The translations under genes and the position numbers were made by a program. A model generated the notes under the pieces. It saw nothing but the letters and a program-made list of their open reading frames with translations. It was not told the DNA's origin and made no database searches. From CAWFPR01 sp963817635 (GTDB taxonomy: Bacteria; Acidobacteriota; Vicinamibacteria; Vicinamibacterales; 2-12-FULL-66-21), in assembly GCA_963817635.1 (NCBI GenBank), contig CAWFPR010000024.1, forward strand, positions 62,001 through 126,000: a stretch of 64,000 nt of DNA. The letters run 5' to 3'. Shown in pieces: positions 28,563 through 40,620 of this stretch. Position 1 is the first letter of the stretch. Each line of letters starts with the position of its first letter.

Positions 28563-31197
28563 GTGGCGATAGCGCACGTGCTGGCATGGGTGATTGCGGC
28601 GGCAGTGACAGCCGGTCAATCCGGGACGGGTGACGCGGCAACCATCAAGGGGGCCGTGCGCGATCAGCAGGGCGGGGCCATCGGCGGCGCCGCGGTTTCG
28701 ATCGCATGCGGCGGAGTCGAGAGGCATGCGACGACGAACGCCCAGGGCGAGTTCGAGGTGTCCGGCCTTCGTGCGACCGCGTGCAGCGTGACCGCCTCCT
28801 CCGCCCTGTTCGAGCCGCAGACCGTCACGGTGAACGCCGCCCCGGGCGTCGCACGCGCGGAGTTCACGCTTCCGGTCCGCCGATTTCTGACAGAGGTGGT
28901 CGTGACGCCGTCGCGCGGCACGGCAGAGGACGGCTTCACGGTTCCGGAATCGGTGTCGGTCACGACGCGCCGCGAGATCGACGCGCGTCCGTCGCAGCTG
29001 CTGCCGCAGGTCCTGCGTGACGAGCCGGGCGTGCTGCTCCAGCAGACCACCAGCGCCCAGGCCTCGCCGATCATCCGCGGCTTCACCGGGCAGAGCAACG
29101 TCTACCTGGTGGACGGCGTGCGCCTGAACACGGCTGCGTGGCGGTCGGGGCCCAGCCAGTATCTCGGATGGATCGACACCGCCGTCGCGAATCGCATCGA
29201 GGTCGTGCGGGGGCCGGGCTCGGTGGAATACGGGAGCGACGCGCTCGGCGGCACGATCAATGTGACGACGGCGCCGTCGTTGTTCTCGAGTCGAGGGCTG
29301 GACACCGGCGGCGCAATCACCGGCAGCGTCGGCTCGGCCGATCGCAGCAGCGGCGCCGAAGGCAGCCTGCACGTCCGGTTCAGCGGCGCATCGATGCGCT
29401 TCGGCGGCACCAGCTCGCAGCATCGGCGATCTGCGCGGCGGAGAAGGCCTGGACTCGCACTCCGCGGTGACACGGTTCCTGGGCTTGCCCTCGACCGTGC
29501 TCGGGACGCGCATGCCGGCGACCGACTACACGCAGTCTGGTGGATCGTTCGGCGGCACGTTCAACGCCGGCGGGAGCGCGACGGTGAACGCCCTCGTCGT
29601 GCACGAGCGGCAGACGGGTGCGAGTCGATACGATCGCGTCCTGGGAGGCGCCGGCAACTACCGCAGCGGGTTCGATCCGCAGCGTCTCGATTTCGGACTG
29701 GTGAAGTACCAGCGGCCGGACACTGCCGGGTTCGACGGGTTGAGCGCGACGTTCTCGATCAACCGGCAGGCCGACGGCCGTTTCGAGCAGGCGCGTCCGA
29801 CGGCGCGCGTGGACAGCCAGCAGTCAGTGACGACGGTCTTCGGGTATCAGGTGCAGGCGCATCGCGCGTTGCGCGGGCGTCAGGGCCTGCTCGCCGGCGC
29901 CGAAATCTATGACGAATCCATGACGGCCTCGCGGGCACTGCTTCAGCCGGACGGATCCGTGCAGCCGCAGCGGCCGGACATTCCTGACGGGACCACGTAC
30001 CACACGCTCGGCCTCTTCGTGCAGGATACGGCCGATCTGGTGCCGGGTCGCGTCACGCTGCGCGGCGGGTTGCGCTACGGGCGGTTCGGCTTCAGGACGG
30101 TCAGCGATCCGGCGTTCGGAGTGACGGCGGATCGCGTGACGACCGATGCGGTGACGTTTCAGGTCGGGACGGTGGTTGCGCTGACGCGGAACCTCAACGC
30201 GGTGGTCAGCGTGCGCCGGGGCTTCCGCGCCGCCAACGCGGCGGACCTTGGCGACATCGGCCTGTCGGGAGGCGGCGGCTTCTCGATCACGCCCTCGAAG
30301 GCGTCGTCGCTCGGGGCCTACGTCGGCACGAGCGAAGGTGCGACCGCTGTCTCCAGCGGGGAGCGCGTCCAGCAGCTCGGTCCCGAGGTGCTCTATGCGT
30401 ATGAGGCTGGGCTGAAGTTCAGGAGCCGTATCTTCGACGCGTCGATCTCGGCGTACGATCTCGAATCGTTCGACACGATTCAGCGGCGCGCGCTGGTGTT
30501 CGACACCAACGTGGTCGGGACGACGATCTCGGGCTTCGACATCGTCTCGCAGGATGCGGCGGGGCTGGCGTACATCGCGCAGGACGTGCGGCCGATCGGC
30601 ACGCGCGTCAATGCGGACCGTGCGCGCCTCACGGGATTCGACCTCCAGGGCGCGGCGCGCGTGGGCCGGCACGTCGAAGGTCACGCGTTCTTCTCGATGC
30701 TGAACGGGAAGCTGCTGGCGACGGGCGAGTACCTGCGGCGCATGCCGCCGCCGCTCGGCGGCGCCCGGGTACGATGGGACACCGAGCGCGTCTGGGTGGA
30801 AGGTGCGATGAACTTCGCGCGCACGCAGACGCACCTCAATGGTGGCGACCTGTCCGATCCGCGCGTCGGCGCGGTTCGCACGCGCAGTTCGATCGCGTCG
30901 TTCTTCAATGGTACGGCGACGGATTTGGGTCTCGTGCAGAACGGCGTACTCGTTGCCACAGGCGAGACGCTGGCCCAAGTGCAGACGCGGCTGCTCGGCA
31001 CCAGCAGCTCGGGCCAGCTTTACACGGACGGGCCCGGATTCGTGGTGGTCGGTCTGCGCGCGGGTGTTCGGGTCAGCCGCATGCTGGATGTGTCGGTCCT
31101 CGGCGAGAACCTGACGGATCGGAATTACCGCCTGGTCGGGTCGGGGGTCGATGCCCCGGGAATCAACGCGCAACTGAGGGTGCGCTACCGATTCTGA
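28563..31197 (+). CDS. TonB-dependent outer-membrane receptor (one frameshift)
   Basis: About 878 residues. The GTG at 28563 has a GAGGAGGG ribosome site at 6-base spacing, then a signal peptide (VAIAHVLAWVIAAAVTAG). A carboxypeptidase-regulatory-like beta domain (about 22-100) is followed by the plug (VVVTPSRGTAEDGFTVPESV, SPIIRGFTGQSNVYLVDGVR, IEVVRGPGSVEYGSDALGG) and a 22-strand barrel ending in RVRYRF. The plug resembles haem/haemoglobin-type receptors, but the substrate is not certain. The frame changes near 29420, with good continuity into VTRFLGLPSTVLGTRMP. It stands alone and is followed by a terminator-like hairpin. Confidence 0.88.
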
Positions 31198-31225
31198 GGC
31201 GCATCACGGCCAGCGTTCGGGTGGA

Positions 31226-31258
31226 CCAGCGGATTTGGCTTGGAAATCCGCTGGGTTT
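31226..31258 (+). terminator. Terminator-like hairpin after the TonB-dependent receptor
   Basis: An 11-bp perfect stem (31226-31236 with 31244-31254), 7-base loop GGCTTGG, followed only by GTTTG, so the T-tract is short. It separates the receptor gene from the rRNA promoters that begin at the same place. Confidence 0.65.
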
Positions 31259-31285
31259 GACAGGGTTCGGGACCACCGTTATATT
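31257..31285 (+). promoter_or_regulatory. Sigma70-type promoter P1 of the tRNA-Ala-23S-5S operon
   Basis: TTGACA at 31257-31262, a 17-base spacer, and TATATT at 31280-31285. Five of six -10 bases and all -35 bases match the consensus. It is one of two in tandem ahead of the rRNA operon. Confidence 0.75.
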
Positions 31286-31371
31286 GATCGGACGCACTCG
31301 ACGGAACGGTCCACGACAGTGGGTTGTGACGGAGGCAGCGGCTCCAGACCCCGCGGCGGCGAAATAAATCG

Positions 31372-31400
31372 TTGACAGGCCAAGGGGGTTTCCGTAGTAT
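31372..31400 (+). promoter_or_regulatory. Sigma70-type promoter P2 of the tRNA-Ala-23S-5S operon
   Basis: TTGACA at 31372-31377, a 17-base spacer, and TAGTAT at 31395-31400. The transcript would start about 190 bases ahead of the tRNA. No 16S gene lies between the promoter and the tRNA. Confidence 0.78.
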
Positions 31401-31600
31401 TAGAAGGTTGTTCGGGTGGGCTGGGGCGGAAACGTCGAGCCGGACGCGGACAAGGAGAGACTGATTGAAGAATGCTTAGCGGGCGATAGCCGGAAGACGC
31501 GGAAGTTCCTGCCGAATCCTAGCCTGTCTGCTCGCGAAATCAATCACACAGTTTCAACGCATCGGCGGCCGGTATGTTGTGCCGAGTGTGGATGCGTGAC

Positions 31601-31676
31601 GGGGAATTAGCTCAGCTGGGAGAGCGCCTGGTTTGCAACCAGGAGGTCACCGGTTCGAGCCCGGTATTCTCCACCA
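31601..31676 (+). tRNA. tRNA-Ala (anticodon TGC)
   Basis: Full cloverleaf of 76 bases including an encoded CCA. Acceptor GGGGAAT pairs with ATTCTCC (one G-T pair). The D arm is GCTCAGCTGGGAGAGC. The anticodon stem CCTGG-TTTGCAA-CCAGG has TGC in the loop, and the T arm is ACCGG-TTCGAGC-CCGGT. It normally lies between 16S and 23S genes together with tRNA-Ile; here it is the first gene of the operon. Confidence 0.97.
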
Positions 31677-31815
31677 GCCGTTTTCGGCGTTACGGATGGC
31701 CTGCCTCGAGGAGCGGGCGAAGCGCGACGAAGCTGGCGATGGGCCGGGCGAGTGAAGCGAGCCAGGGGACGTCGATCGAGCACGCGAGGGCTCTCGACGG
31801 ACCCAAGACGGTTTC

Positions 31816-31827
31816 GGTTCTTTGACA
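31816..31827 (+). promoter_or_regulatory. boxA-like antitermination element before 23S
   Basis: GGTTCTTTGACA matches the bacterial boxA core (TCTTTNACA). The same twelve bases occur again at 35016-35027, between 23S and 5S. Such elements recruit NusB/NusE to rRNA transcripts. Confidence 0.6.
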
Positions 31828-31854
31828 ATTGAATATCCTGCAAACGGTAGTTTT
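31826..31854 (+). repeat. 5' arm of the pre-23S processing stem
   Basis: 29 bases starting CAATTGAATATCC are complementary to 34957-34985 with one G-T pair and no mismatch. The two arms enclose 23S, as expected for an RNase III processing stem that brings the 23S ends together. Confidence 0.85.
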
Positions 31855-31920
31855 TTCCGACCACACACACGCAGTGTGCTAGGAGCTGGCGCCAAGCCAG
31901 CTTCGAGTTCTAGATGAATA

Positions 31921-34910
<2,990 letters not shown>

Positions 34911-34956
34911 TTCTTCTTCTTCGAACAGTGCACGCACTGTCGTGTTGGTGGCGGTC

Positions 34957-34985
34957 AAAACTGCCGTTTGCAGGATATTCAATTG
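34957..34985 (+). repeat. 3' arm of the pre-23S processing stem
   Basis: 29 bases ending GATATTCAATTG, the partner of 31826-31854. See the 5' arm for pairing. Confidence 0.85.
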
Positions 34986-35015
34986 CTCGAGGTGGTTCTC
35001 GAACCGCCTTGCCGT

Positions 35016-35027
35016 GGTTCTTTGACA
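35016..35027 (+). promoter_or_regulatory. boxA-like element between 23S and 5S
   Basis: Second copy of GGTTCTTTGACA, identical to the one before 23S, 128 bases ahead of the 5S gene. Confidence 0.55.
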
Positions 35028-35104
35028 TTGTCTGGGACGACCCACAACCCTACACGCCGATATGCGGTGTCGATACGTTGAGGGACCCCAGGCACACACA
35101 GCTT

Positions 35105-35125
35105 CAGATTGCAGATTGCAGATTG
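35105..35125 (+). repeat. Three tandem copies of CAGATTG
   Basis: A perfect 7-base repeat, three units, in the 23S-5S spacer, followed by a partial CAG. Probably a slippage product in non-coding spacer. Confidence 0.85.
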
Positions 35126-35154
35126 CAGGATTGACTGCGACTGTCAGCCACGTT

Positions 35155-35272
<118 letters not shown>

Positions 35273-35280
35273 TTATTCTC

Positions 35281-35314
35281 AAAGGCCCGCTTCGCAAGAG
35301 GCGGGCCTTCTTTC
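35281..35314 (+). terminator. Terminator of the tRNA-Ala-23S-5S operon
   Basis: Stem AAGGCCCGC / GCGGGCCTT (9 bp) at 35282-35290 and 35301-35309, with an 11-base loop, followed by CTTTCGTTT. It lies 8 bases after the 5S end. Confidence 0.88.
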
Positions 35315-35428
35315 GTTTGCGCCCGCTTCTCGCCGGCGCCTGCGACCCACTCCCACCCGCCTCCGACTGCCATCGCTGACGCTCGGGATTACAATGCTCG
35401 CCGTGAACCCCATCGGCGGCCTCCCGGA

Positions 35429-36560
35429 ATGACCATCGATGCAGCGCTGCTGCGCGGGCTCGCAATCGCCCTGGCCGCCGCAGCACTGTCGCCGCTCCTG
35501 TTCGGGACCGGCCGTCGCGAGTCGCTCTGGATGATCGGTCTTCCCGCGGCGCCGTGTACTCTCCGCGCCGCCTTCCCGGCTTCGTGCTCGTCGTCGGCTT
35601 CGCCTACCTGCGTCGCCCGGAGCTTGGCTCCGTGACTGACGCCGCACGCCGATGGCGTGGACCGCGCTCGTCCTCGTGCTCCTGATTGCCGTCTTCGTCG
35701 CCGGCCGGGTGGAGAAATGGGATCAGCGGCATAGTCCCGCTGCGCCGGGCTGGCCGTCGTCGTCTGCACCCTGGACATGTGGCTGGCGCTGCGGATCGTG
35801 ACGCTGTTCTGGGAGGTCGGCTCAGGCAAGGTGCGCCCCCCGACCTTTCGCGCCCTGCGTCGGCTGGATCGCCTTGCCCATGACGCTCGGCGGGCCGTTG
35901 CTCCGCTACTCCGAAATGCCGCAGTCGGCCGCCGTTGAACTCGCGCTCTGGAAATCGCCCGCCTGGTGGACGGAACTGGGTCTCGGCAGCGCGAAATTCG
36001 CCACTGGTGTGCTGCTCGGCATGGTCCCGCCGATGGGCGCGAGCGAGGGCTCCGGCGTGCGGCTGTCGCACGTGGTGACGCTGGTCCTGATTCGCGGGCC
36101 GGTGGGGTTCTATCTGACGTTCGCGGGCTATTTCGACCTGATGCAGATGCTGGCCCGCGTGATGGGACCGTCGTGCCCGACAGCTTCAACTGGCCGCTCG
36201 GACGTGAGAATATCTCCGCAGTTCTGGGCGAACTGGAACATGACGGCCACGCGGGTCTTCCGTGACTATCTCTTCTACAGCCGCTGGGGGCTTCGTCGCT
36301 ACAACGTCTACGTGAACACGCTCGTGCTGTTCACGCTCGTCGGTCTCTGGCACGGCGCCAATGCTTACTGGATCCCGTGGGGCTTCCTTCACGGCGTGAT
36401 GTTCTGCGCATTCCTCGCCTGGCGGAAATGGGGAGCGTCTCGCGGCAGGGCCATCACCGGGACGCCGGCCGACGTTGCCAGCCGAGTCGCCACGTATCTG
36501 GGTGTCTGTGCCGCCTGGTATCTGCCTTCGAAGGTCCTTCAGTGGCTGGGGGTAATCTGA
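35429..36560 (+). CDS. MBOAT-family membrane O-acyltransferase (several frameshifts)
   Basis: About 375 residues when joined. The N-terminus MTIDAALLRGLAIALAAAAL and a middle part with LAVVVCTLDMWLALRIVTLFW lie in different frames, broken about three times between 35560 and 35880. The last 225 residues are intact. They carry the MBOAT landmarks: PMTLGGPLLRYSEMP, FWANWNMTATRVFRDYLFY, and the invariant catalytic His in FTLVGLWHGANAYWIPWG. MBOAT proteins such as DltB and AlgI move an acyl group from a carrier across the membrane to a surface acceptor. The stop is 6 bases before the acyl carrier protein gene, followed by a ligase that charges carriers, so all three probably act together. The frameshifts may be assembly errors or a true loss. 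Confidence 0.75.
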
Positions 36561-36566
36561 ACGCCG

Positions 36567-36812
36567 ATGATTACCGATGACCTCGAGGACCGCATCCGGC
36601 GCGTCATCCTCCGCACCCTGGGCGCACCGCCCGGCGATCCGACCGAGCCGCTCGCCATGGGCCTCACGCCAGGCTGGGACTCGATCGGCCACATGAACGT
36701 GGTGATCGAGCTCGAGGCGGAGTTCGAAACGAGCTTTCCGGCTTATCGACTGCCTGAACTCGTGGATGTCCCATCCATCGCGAAGACCCTGCGGGAATCA
36801 GCGAACCGATGA
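36567..36812 (+). CDS. Acyl carrier protein
   Basis: 81 residues with four helices and the phosphopantetheine site GWDSIGHMNVV, Ser at about residue 40. It is clearly a carrier protein, but it is separate from fatty-acid genes. It lies between an MBOAT acyltransferase and a SerRS-like amino acid ligase, so the expected cargo is an amino acid thioester. The gene starts 6 bases after the MBOAT stop and ends 7 bases before the ligase start. Confidence 0.92.
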   Translation: MITDDLEDRIRRVILRTLGAPPGDPTEPLAMGLTPGWDSIGHMNVVIELEAEFETSFPAYRLPELVDVPSIAKTLRESANR

Positions 36813-36819
36813 GGCCGAG

Positions 36820-37983
36820 ATGAAAGCGTTCGCCAATCTCGATGTCGAGGTGCCTGAACGCCTCGAAGAGGAGTTGCTGAAGCGGATTCCGTATGTGTCG
36901 GAGGGCATCCGCAACCCGAAGCTGACCTGCGGCGGCCGCCGACTCACCTTCGACCTGCTGGATCCGTTTGCGCATCGCGCCGCCGAGGTATCCGCCGCCA
37001 TCGCGGACGTCGCGCGCCGCGTAACGCGCGATCTGCGGGTGGTCTCGGTGCGCACCCTAGCCCGGCGCGACGCGTTGCCCTCCTCGTTCCGCGACGACCC
37101 GCATCCGCTCCTCGAAGCGCGCGGAGACATCATGCCGCTCGGCCTCGGCCGCTACGCATTTGGCCCGCGCCTCGTCGCCCTCATGGCTGCGCTCGATGCG
37201 CGCATCGGCGAGATTGCGGCGGCACTGGAGGCACCGGCGTACGTGTTTCCCGCGCTCATCGGCGCCGACGTGCTCGACCGCTGCCAGTATTTTCGGAACT
37301 TCCCGACCGCTCTGAGCTTCGTCAGTCACCTCCGGGAAGATCACGCGTCCATCAGGGAATTCGCGCGCGAGGCCCGGTGGACCGAGGGGCGGCTCGGGTT
37401 CGACGCCGCCAGGCTCAGCCCCGTGGACTGCCTCCTGGCGCCCAGCGTCTGTTTCCACTGGTACGCGTGCCTCAGCGGCAGCGCGCTGGCATCGCAGACC
37501 ATCACCGCGAAGGGCCGGTGCTTTCGCTACGAATCAACCAACCTCACCGGCCTCGAGCGGCTGTGGGACTTCACGATGCGCGAGGTGATCTTCGCCGGCC
37601 CGCCCGAGTTCGTGTCCGCCCGGCGTCAGGCCTGCCTCGAACGCTGCGTGGCCCTGCTCGACGGGTTGGGACTCGCCTACGAGGTGGCGACCGCGACCGA
37701 TCCCTTCTTCGCCGACGTCTACGCGGCACAGGCGGCCTACCAGCAGGGATTCGAGCTGAAATTCGAGCTGCTGGTGCCGCTGCCGTACAGCGGTCGCAAA
37801 CTGGCGGTCGGATCGCTCAACTACCATCAGGACTTCTTCGGCCGCTCCTTCGGCATCCACGCCGGTGGCGTTCCTGCCCACACTGGCTGCCTCGGGTTTG
37901 GACTCGAACGGCTCGCGCTCGCCTTCATCGCCCAGCACGGCATCGACGAGGGCGTGTGGACCGTGTGGTGCGCCAAGCGCTGA
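36820..37983 (+). CDS. Amino acid:[carrier protein] ligase (atypical seryl-tRNA-synthetase-like)
   Basis: 387 residues from the ATG at 36820. Class-II aminoacyl-tRNA-synthetase catalytic core without the tRNA-binding arm of SerRS. Recognisable parts: FPALIGADVLDRCQYFRNFP with a putative zinc Cys, LAPSVCFHWYACLSGSAL, motif 2 KGRCFRYESTNLTGLERLWD, and motif 3 HTGCLGFGLERLALAF with the class-II Arg. Characterised members (Bradyrhizobium and Agrobacterium) activate Gly or Ala and load it on a carrier protein instead of tRNA. A carrier gene is directly upstream, which supports this role. Which amino acid is used cannot be told by eye. It converges with the formyltransferase gene, with 26 bases between stops. 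Confidence 0.88.
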   Translation: MKAFANLDVEVPERLEEELLKRIPYVSEGIRNPKLTCGGRRLTFDLLDPFAHRAAEVSAAIADVARRVTRDLRVVSVRTLARRDALPSSFRDDPHPLLEARGDIMPLGLGRYAFGPRLVALMAALDARIGEIAAALEAPAYVFPALIGADVLDRCQYFRNFPTALSFVSHLREDHASIREFAREARWTEGRLGFDAARLSPVDCLLAPSVCFHWYACLSGSALASQTITAKGRCFRYESTNLTGLERLWDFTMREVIFAGPPEFVSARRQACLERCVALLDGLGLAYEVATATDPFFADVYAAQAAYQQGFELKFELLVPLPYSGRKLAVGSLNYHQDFFGRSFGIHAGGVPAHTGCLGFGLERLALAFIAQHGIDEGVWTVWCAKR

Positions 37984-38009
37984 GTCCGTGTTGCCGCCGC
38001 GGCCGCTGC

Positions 38010-38954
38010 CTATCGCGGCTCGAGGTGCATCCCGGGACTGACGCTGTATCGTTCGACGAACTGGTCCAGCGTCACCGCGTCGCCTTCGGAATCGAGCACC
38101 CGGGTGATCCTGATTACCGCGTCCGCCAGCTGCACGTCGATGCCGTCGGAACCAACCGACAGCACCGAGCCGGCGTCATCGTCTCCCGCGTCCGACAGTT
38201 TGACGGCGTGCTCCAGGCAGAAGCGCCTGCCGCCGGCCATCGCCATCGGGCGAGCGAATGGGTCCGGAAGCGGATGAAGCCGAAGCGAACGCAAACAGCG
38301 GTCGAAGGACTCGTAGTCCCAGCGGAAGCTCACCCAGCCGCCGTTTGGTACGTCGCGTGCCAGGTAACGGGTCGCTGCCGCTACGTCCTGCCTGACGCGC
38401 GCGGCGGAGCCTCGGAGGACCGAGGGAGCCACGTCCCGAAAGAGCGAGAGGCCCTCGGACAGGCACCTCAGGATCAGGGTGGCGGCGGTCTCCGCGGGGC
38501 GTATCGGAAACAGGCGTTGTGCCACGATGTCGCCGGCGTCGACCTCGGCAGTCATGAAATGCCAGGTGACTCCATGTTGCGTCTCGCCATTGAAGATGGC
38601 CCACGAACAGGCGTTCATTCCGCGGTAGCGCGGCAGGGGTCCGTTGTGGAAATTCAGGATGCCCTGAGGCGGCAACGACAGCAACGGCTCGCGAATTACC
38701 CGGAAGCTGTTGATGCTGAAGATCAGCGTCGGCGCCGCGGCACGAATCCGCTCGGAGGTCTCCCGCGCGTGCAGGGCGGCGGTCTCGAGACAGGCGACCG
38801 ATTCGGCCCTGCAGAATGCGGCGAGCGAATCGCCGGGCGTGGCGCCAGCAGGTTCGGAGATGACGAGCGCGACGTGGGCGTCCGGCGATTCGTGCAATAT
38901 GCGCACGCACTCGATGGCCATGCGGCCATTGCCGATGACGGCGACGTTCTTCAT
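38010..38954 (-). CDS. Formyltransferase-family protein (Fmt/GART-like)
   Basis: 314 residues with the N-terminal formyltransferase Rossmann domain (VAVIGNGRMAIECVRIL, VALVISEPAG). The active-site region contains LNFHNGPLPRYRGMNACSWA and GVTWHFMTAEVDAGDIVAQR, with the catalytic Asn, His and Asp in the expected places. The C-terminal domain matches the substrate-specifying part of sugar or peptidyl N-formyltransferases less clearly. It is not the housekeeping methionyl-tRNA enzyme in context, because no def gene is nearby. It converges with the ligase gene and is divergent from the glycosyltransferase; a role in modifying the same surface polymer is inference. Confidence 0.8.
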   Translation of the reverse strand: MKNVAVIGNGRMAIECVRILHESPDAHVALVISEPAGATPGDSLAAFCRAESVACLETAALHARETSERIRAAAPTLIFSINSFRVIREPLLSLPPQGILNFHNGPLPRYRGMNACSWAIFNGETQHGVTWHFMTAEVDAGDIVAQRLFPIRPAETAATLILRCLSEGLSLFRDVAPSVLRGSAARVRQDVAAATRYLARDVPNGGWVSFRWDYESFDRCLRSLRLHPLPDPFARPMAMAGGRRFCLEHAVKLSDAGDDDAGSVLSVGSDGIDVQLADAVIRITRVLDSEGDAVTLDQFVERYSVSPGMHLEPR

Positions 38955-39061
38955 GTGATCGAGGCTGCCTTCACCACGTCATGTCGCTGGCGCCGCACGG
39001 TGATGTCGCAACTCACGCCGACTGATTCTAGCGCGACGCGCCTGCCGTCCGGCTTCGAGGC

Positions 39062-40486
39062 GTGAGAGAATCTGAAGCGGTGCCAGGCCAGCAACTTGGT
39101 TGGAAGCCGTCGGCCGACGCGGCAACGCTCGCAGGGCTCGGCGCTGCCGCCGTCTGTGCCCGCCTCTGGCTCGGGCCCTTCGTTCAAGACGACGCGTTCA
39201 TTACGTTCAGATACGCGCGCAACATCGCCGCCGGGGCCGGATTCACCTACAACCCGCCTGCGCACGTGCTCGGGACGAGCACCCCGCTCTTCGCGATGCT
39301 GATGGCCGGACCGGCGCTGTGGCACGCGGATCCGGGCTGGATCGCCCTGGGAATCGCGATGCTGTCGGACATCGTGACAATCGCCTGCGCGGCCCTGGTG
39401 CTGCGGCGGCACGGATGGACGCTTGCCCCGCTGATCTGCGCCACCGGGGTCGCCCTGTGGTTCCCCTATCTCACCTATGCGGTGTCGGGGATGGAAACGT
39501 CCCTGTATGTCGCGCTGCTGGCCGCTACGCTGCTGGCCGTCGACCGATCCAGGCCGTTGACAGCCGCCGCGACGCTCGGCCTGGCCGCACTCTGCCGTCC
39601 GGACGCATGGCTCGCCGCCGCCGTCGTCTTCGGCTGGATACTGCGACGCCAGCCGCGTCAGTCGATTGGGTTCGCCGGTGTGTTCGCCGGCGTCGTGGCC
39701 CCATGGCTGGCATTTTCGCTCTGGTATTTCCAGACAATCGTCCCATCGTCGATTACCGCCAAGGCGGACGGACGGCTTGGAGCCTGGCAGAGCCTTCTGG
39801 TCCTGATCAATCAGTTTGGCCACGGCGTTTACGTACCGCTCACAATCCTGGCGGCGGTCGGGCTGGCGGTTCTCCTGCGCGCGAGGCGTGACGTGTTCGT
39901 CGTCGGCGCCGCCTGGGGAGTGATGTACGCGGCGGCGTTCGTCGCCTCGGGAGCCTTCTCCTTTTTCCCTTGGTACTTCGTCCCGCTCTATCCGCTCTAT
40001 TGGGTTGCGATCGGCGCGGCGCTGGAGGCGCTGGCGCCGCTCATGGTGCCGGCGAGAGTCCTGCCGCACGCGGGGCGGCTGTGCGTTCTCGTTGCGGCCG
40101 CGGTGCTGGCCGCCCGGTTGCCGCACGATCGCGAGACGCTTCGACACTGGTTCGAGGGCAGGGAATTTCTGGACGAGCGGGTTGCCGGTGTCGAGCTTCG
40201 GGGAGCCGACTGCACCCTCGCGGCCACGGAGAGTGGCACGCTCGGCTACTACTACAACGGGCCCGTACTCGACCTCATCGGGCTGGTGAGCCCGGAAGCC
40301 GTCGGAAAGCCGGTGCTCGACGTCGTCCGGAACGAGCGGCCCTGCTGGGTGGCGACCTACGACGATCATGTGGATCGCGCCGTGCTCGCTGACGCCGAAT
40401 TCCGGGATCAGTACGATCTGGCGTTCTCGCGCCGAGTCTCGCCGGCTCGGGAGTTCCTCCTGTTCCGGCGCAGGCCTTCTCCCTAG
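39062..40486 (+). CDS. Polytopic membrane glycosyltransferase (GT-C type)
   Basis: 474 residues with about ten membrane helices. The first loop has QDDAFITFRYARNIAAGAGF, the Asp-Asp pair typical of GT-C enzymes that use polyprenyl-phosphate sugars. The C-terminal 90 residues are soluble and periplasmic. The GTG at 39062 is the first available start and its ribosome site is not strong, so the true start may lie a little downstream. It is divergent from the formyltransferase gene. Acceptor and donor sugar are unknown. Confidence 0.75.
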   Translation: MRESEAVPGQQLGWKPSADAATLAGLGAAAVCARLWLGPFVQDDAFITFRYARNIAAGAGFTYNPPAHVLGTSTPLFAMLMAGPALWHADPGWIALGIAMLSDIVTIACAALVLRRHGWTLAPLICATGVALWFPYLTYAVSGMETSLYVALLAATLLAVDRSRPLTAAATLGLAALCRPDAWLAAAVVFGWILRRQPRQSIGFAGVFAGVVAPWLAFSLWYFQTIVPSSITAKADGRLGAWQSLLVLINQFGHGVYVPLTILAAVGLAVLLRARRDVFVVGAAWGVMYAAAFVASGAFSFFPWYFVPLYPLYWVAIGAALEALAPLMVPARVLPHAGRLCVLVAAAVLAARLPHDRETLRHWFEGREFLDERVAGVELRGADCTLAATESGTLGYYYNGPVLDLIGLVSPEAVGKPVLDVVRNERPCWVATYDDHVDRAVLADAEFRDQYDLAFSRRVSPAREFLLFRRRPSP

Positions 40487-40620
40487 CCGATCGGCTCCGC
40501 CAGGATCCGCGCGAACGGCTCCGGCGGATCCCGCCAGGAGCAGTTGATGGAGTGTGTGCAGGGAAAGCCGCGGGGGCGGGGTGCTGCGCGTCCGGGCGGC
40601 AGCACCCCGATTCGAAGACG

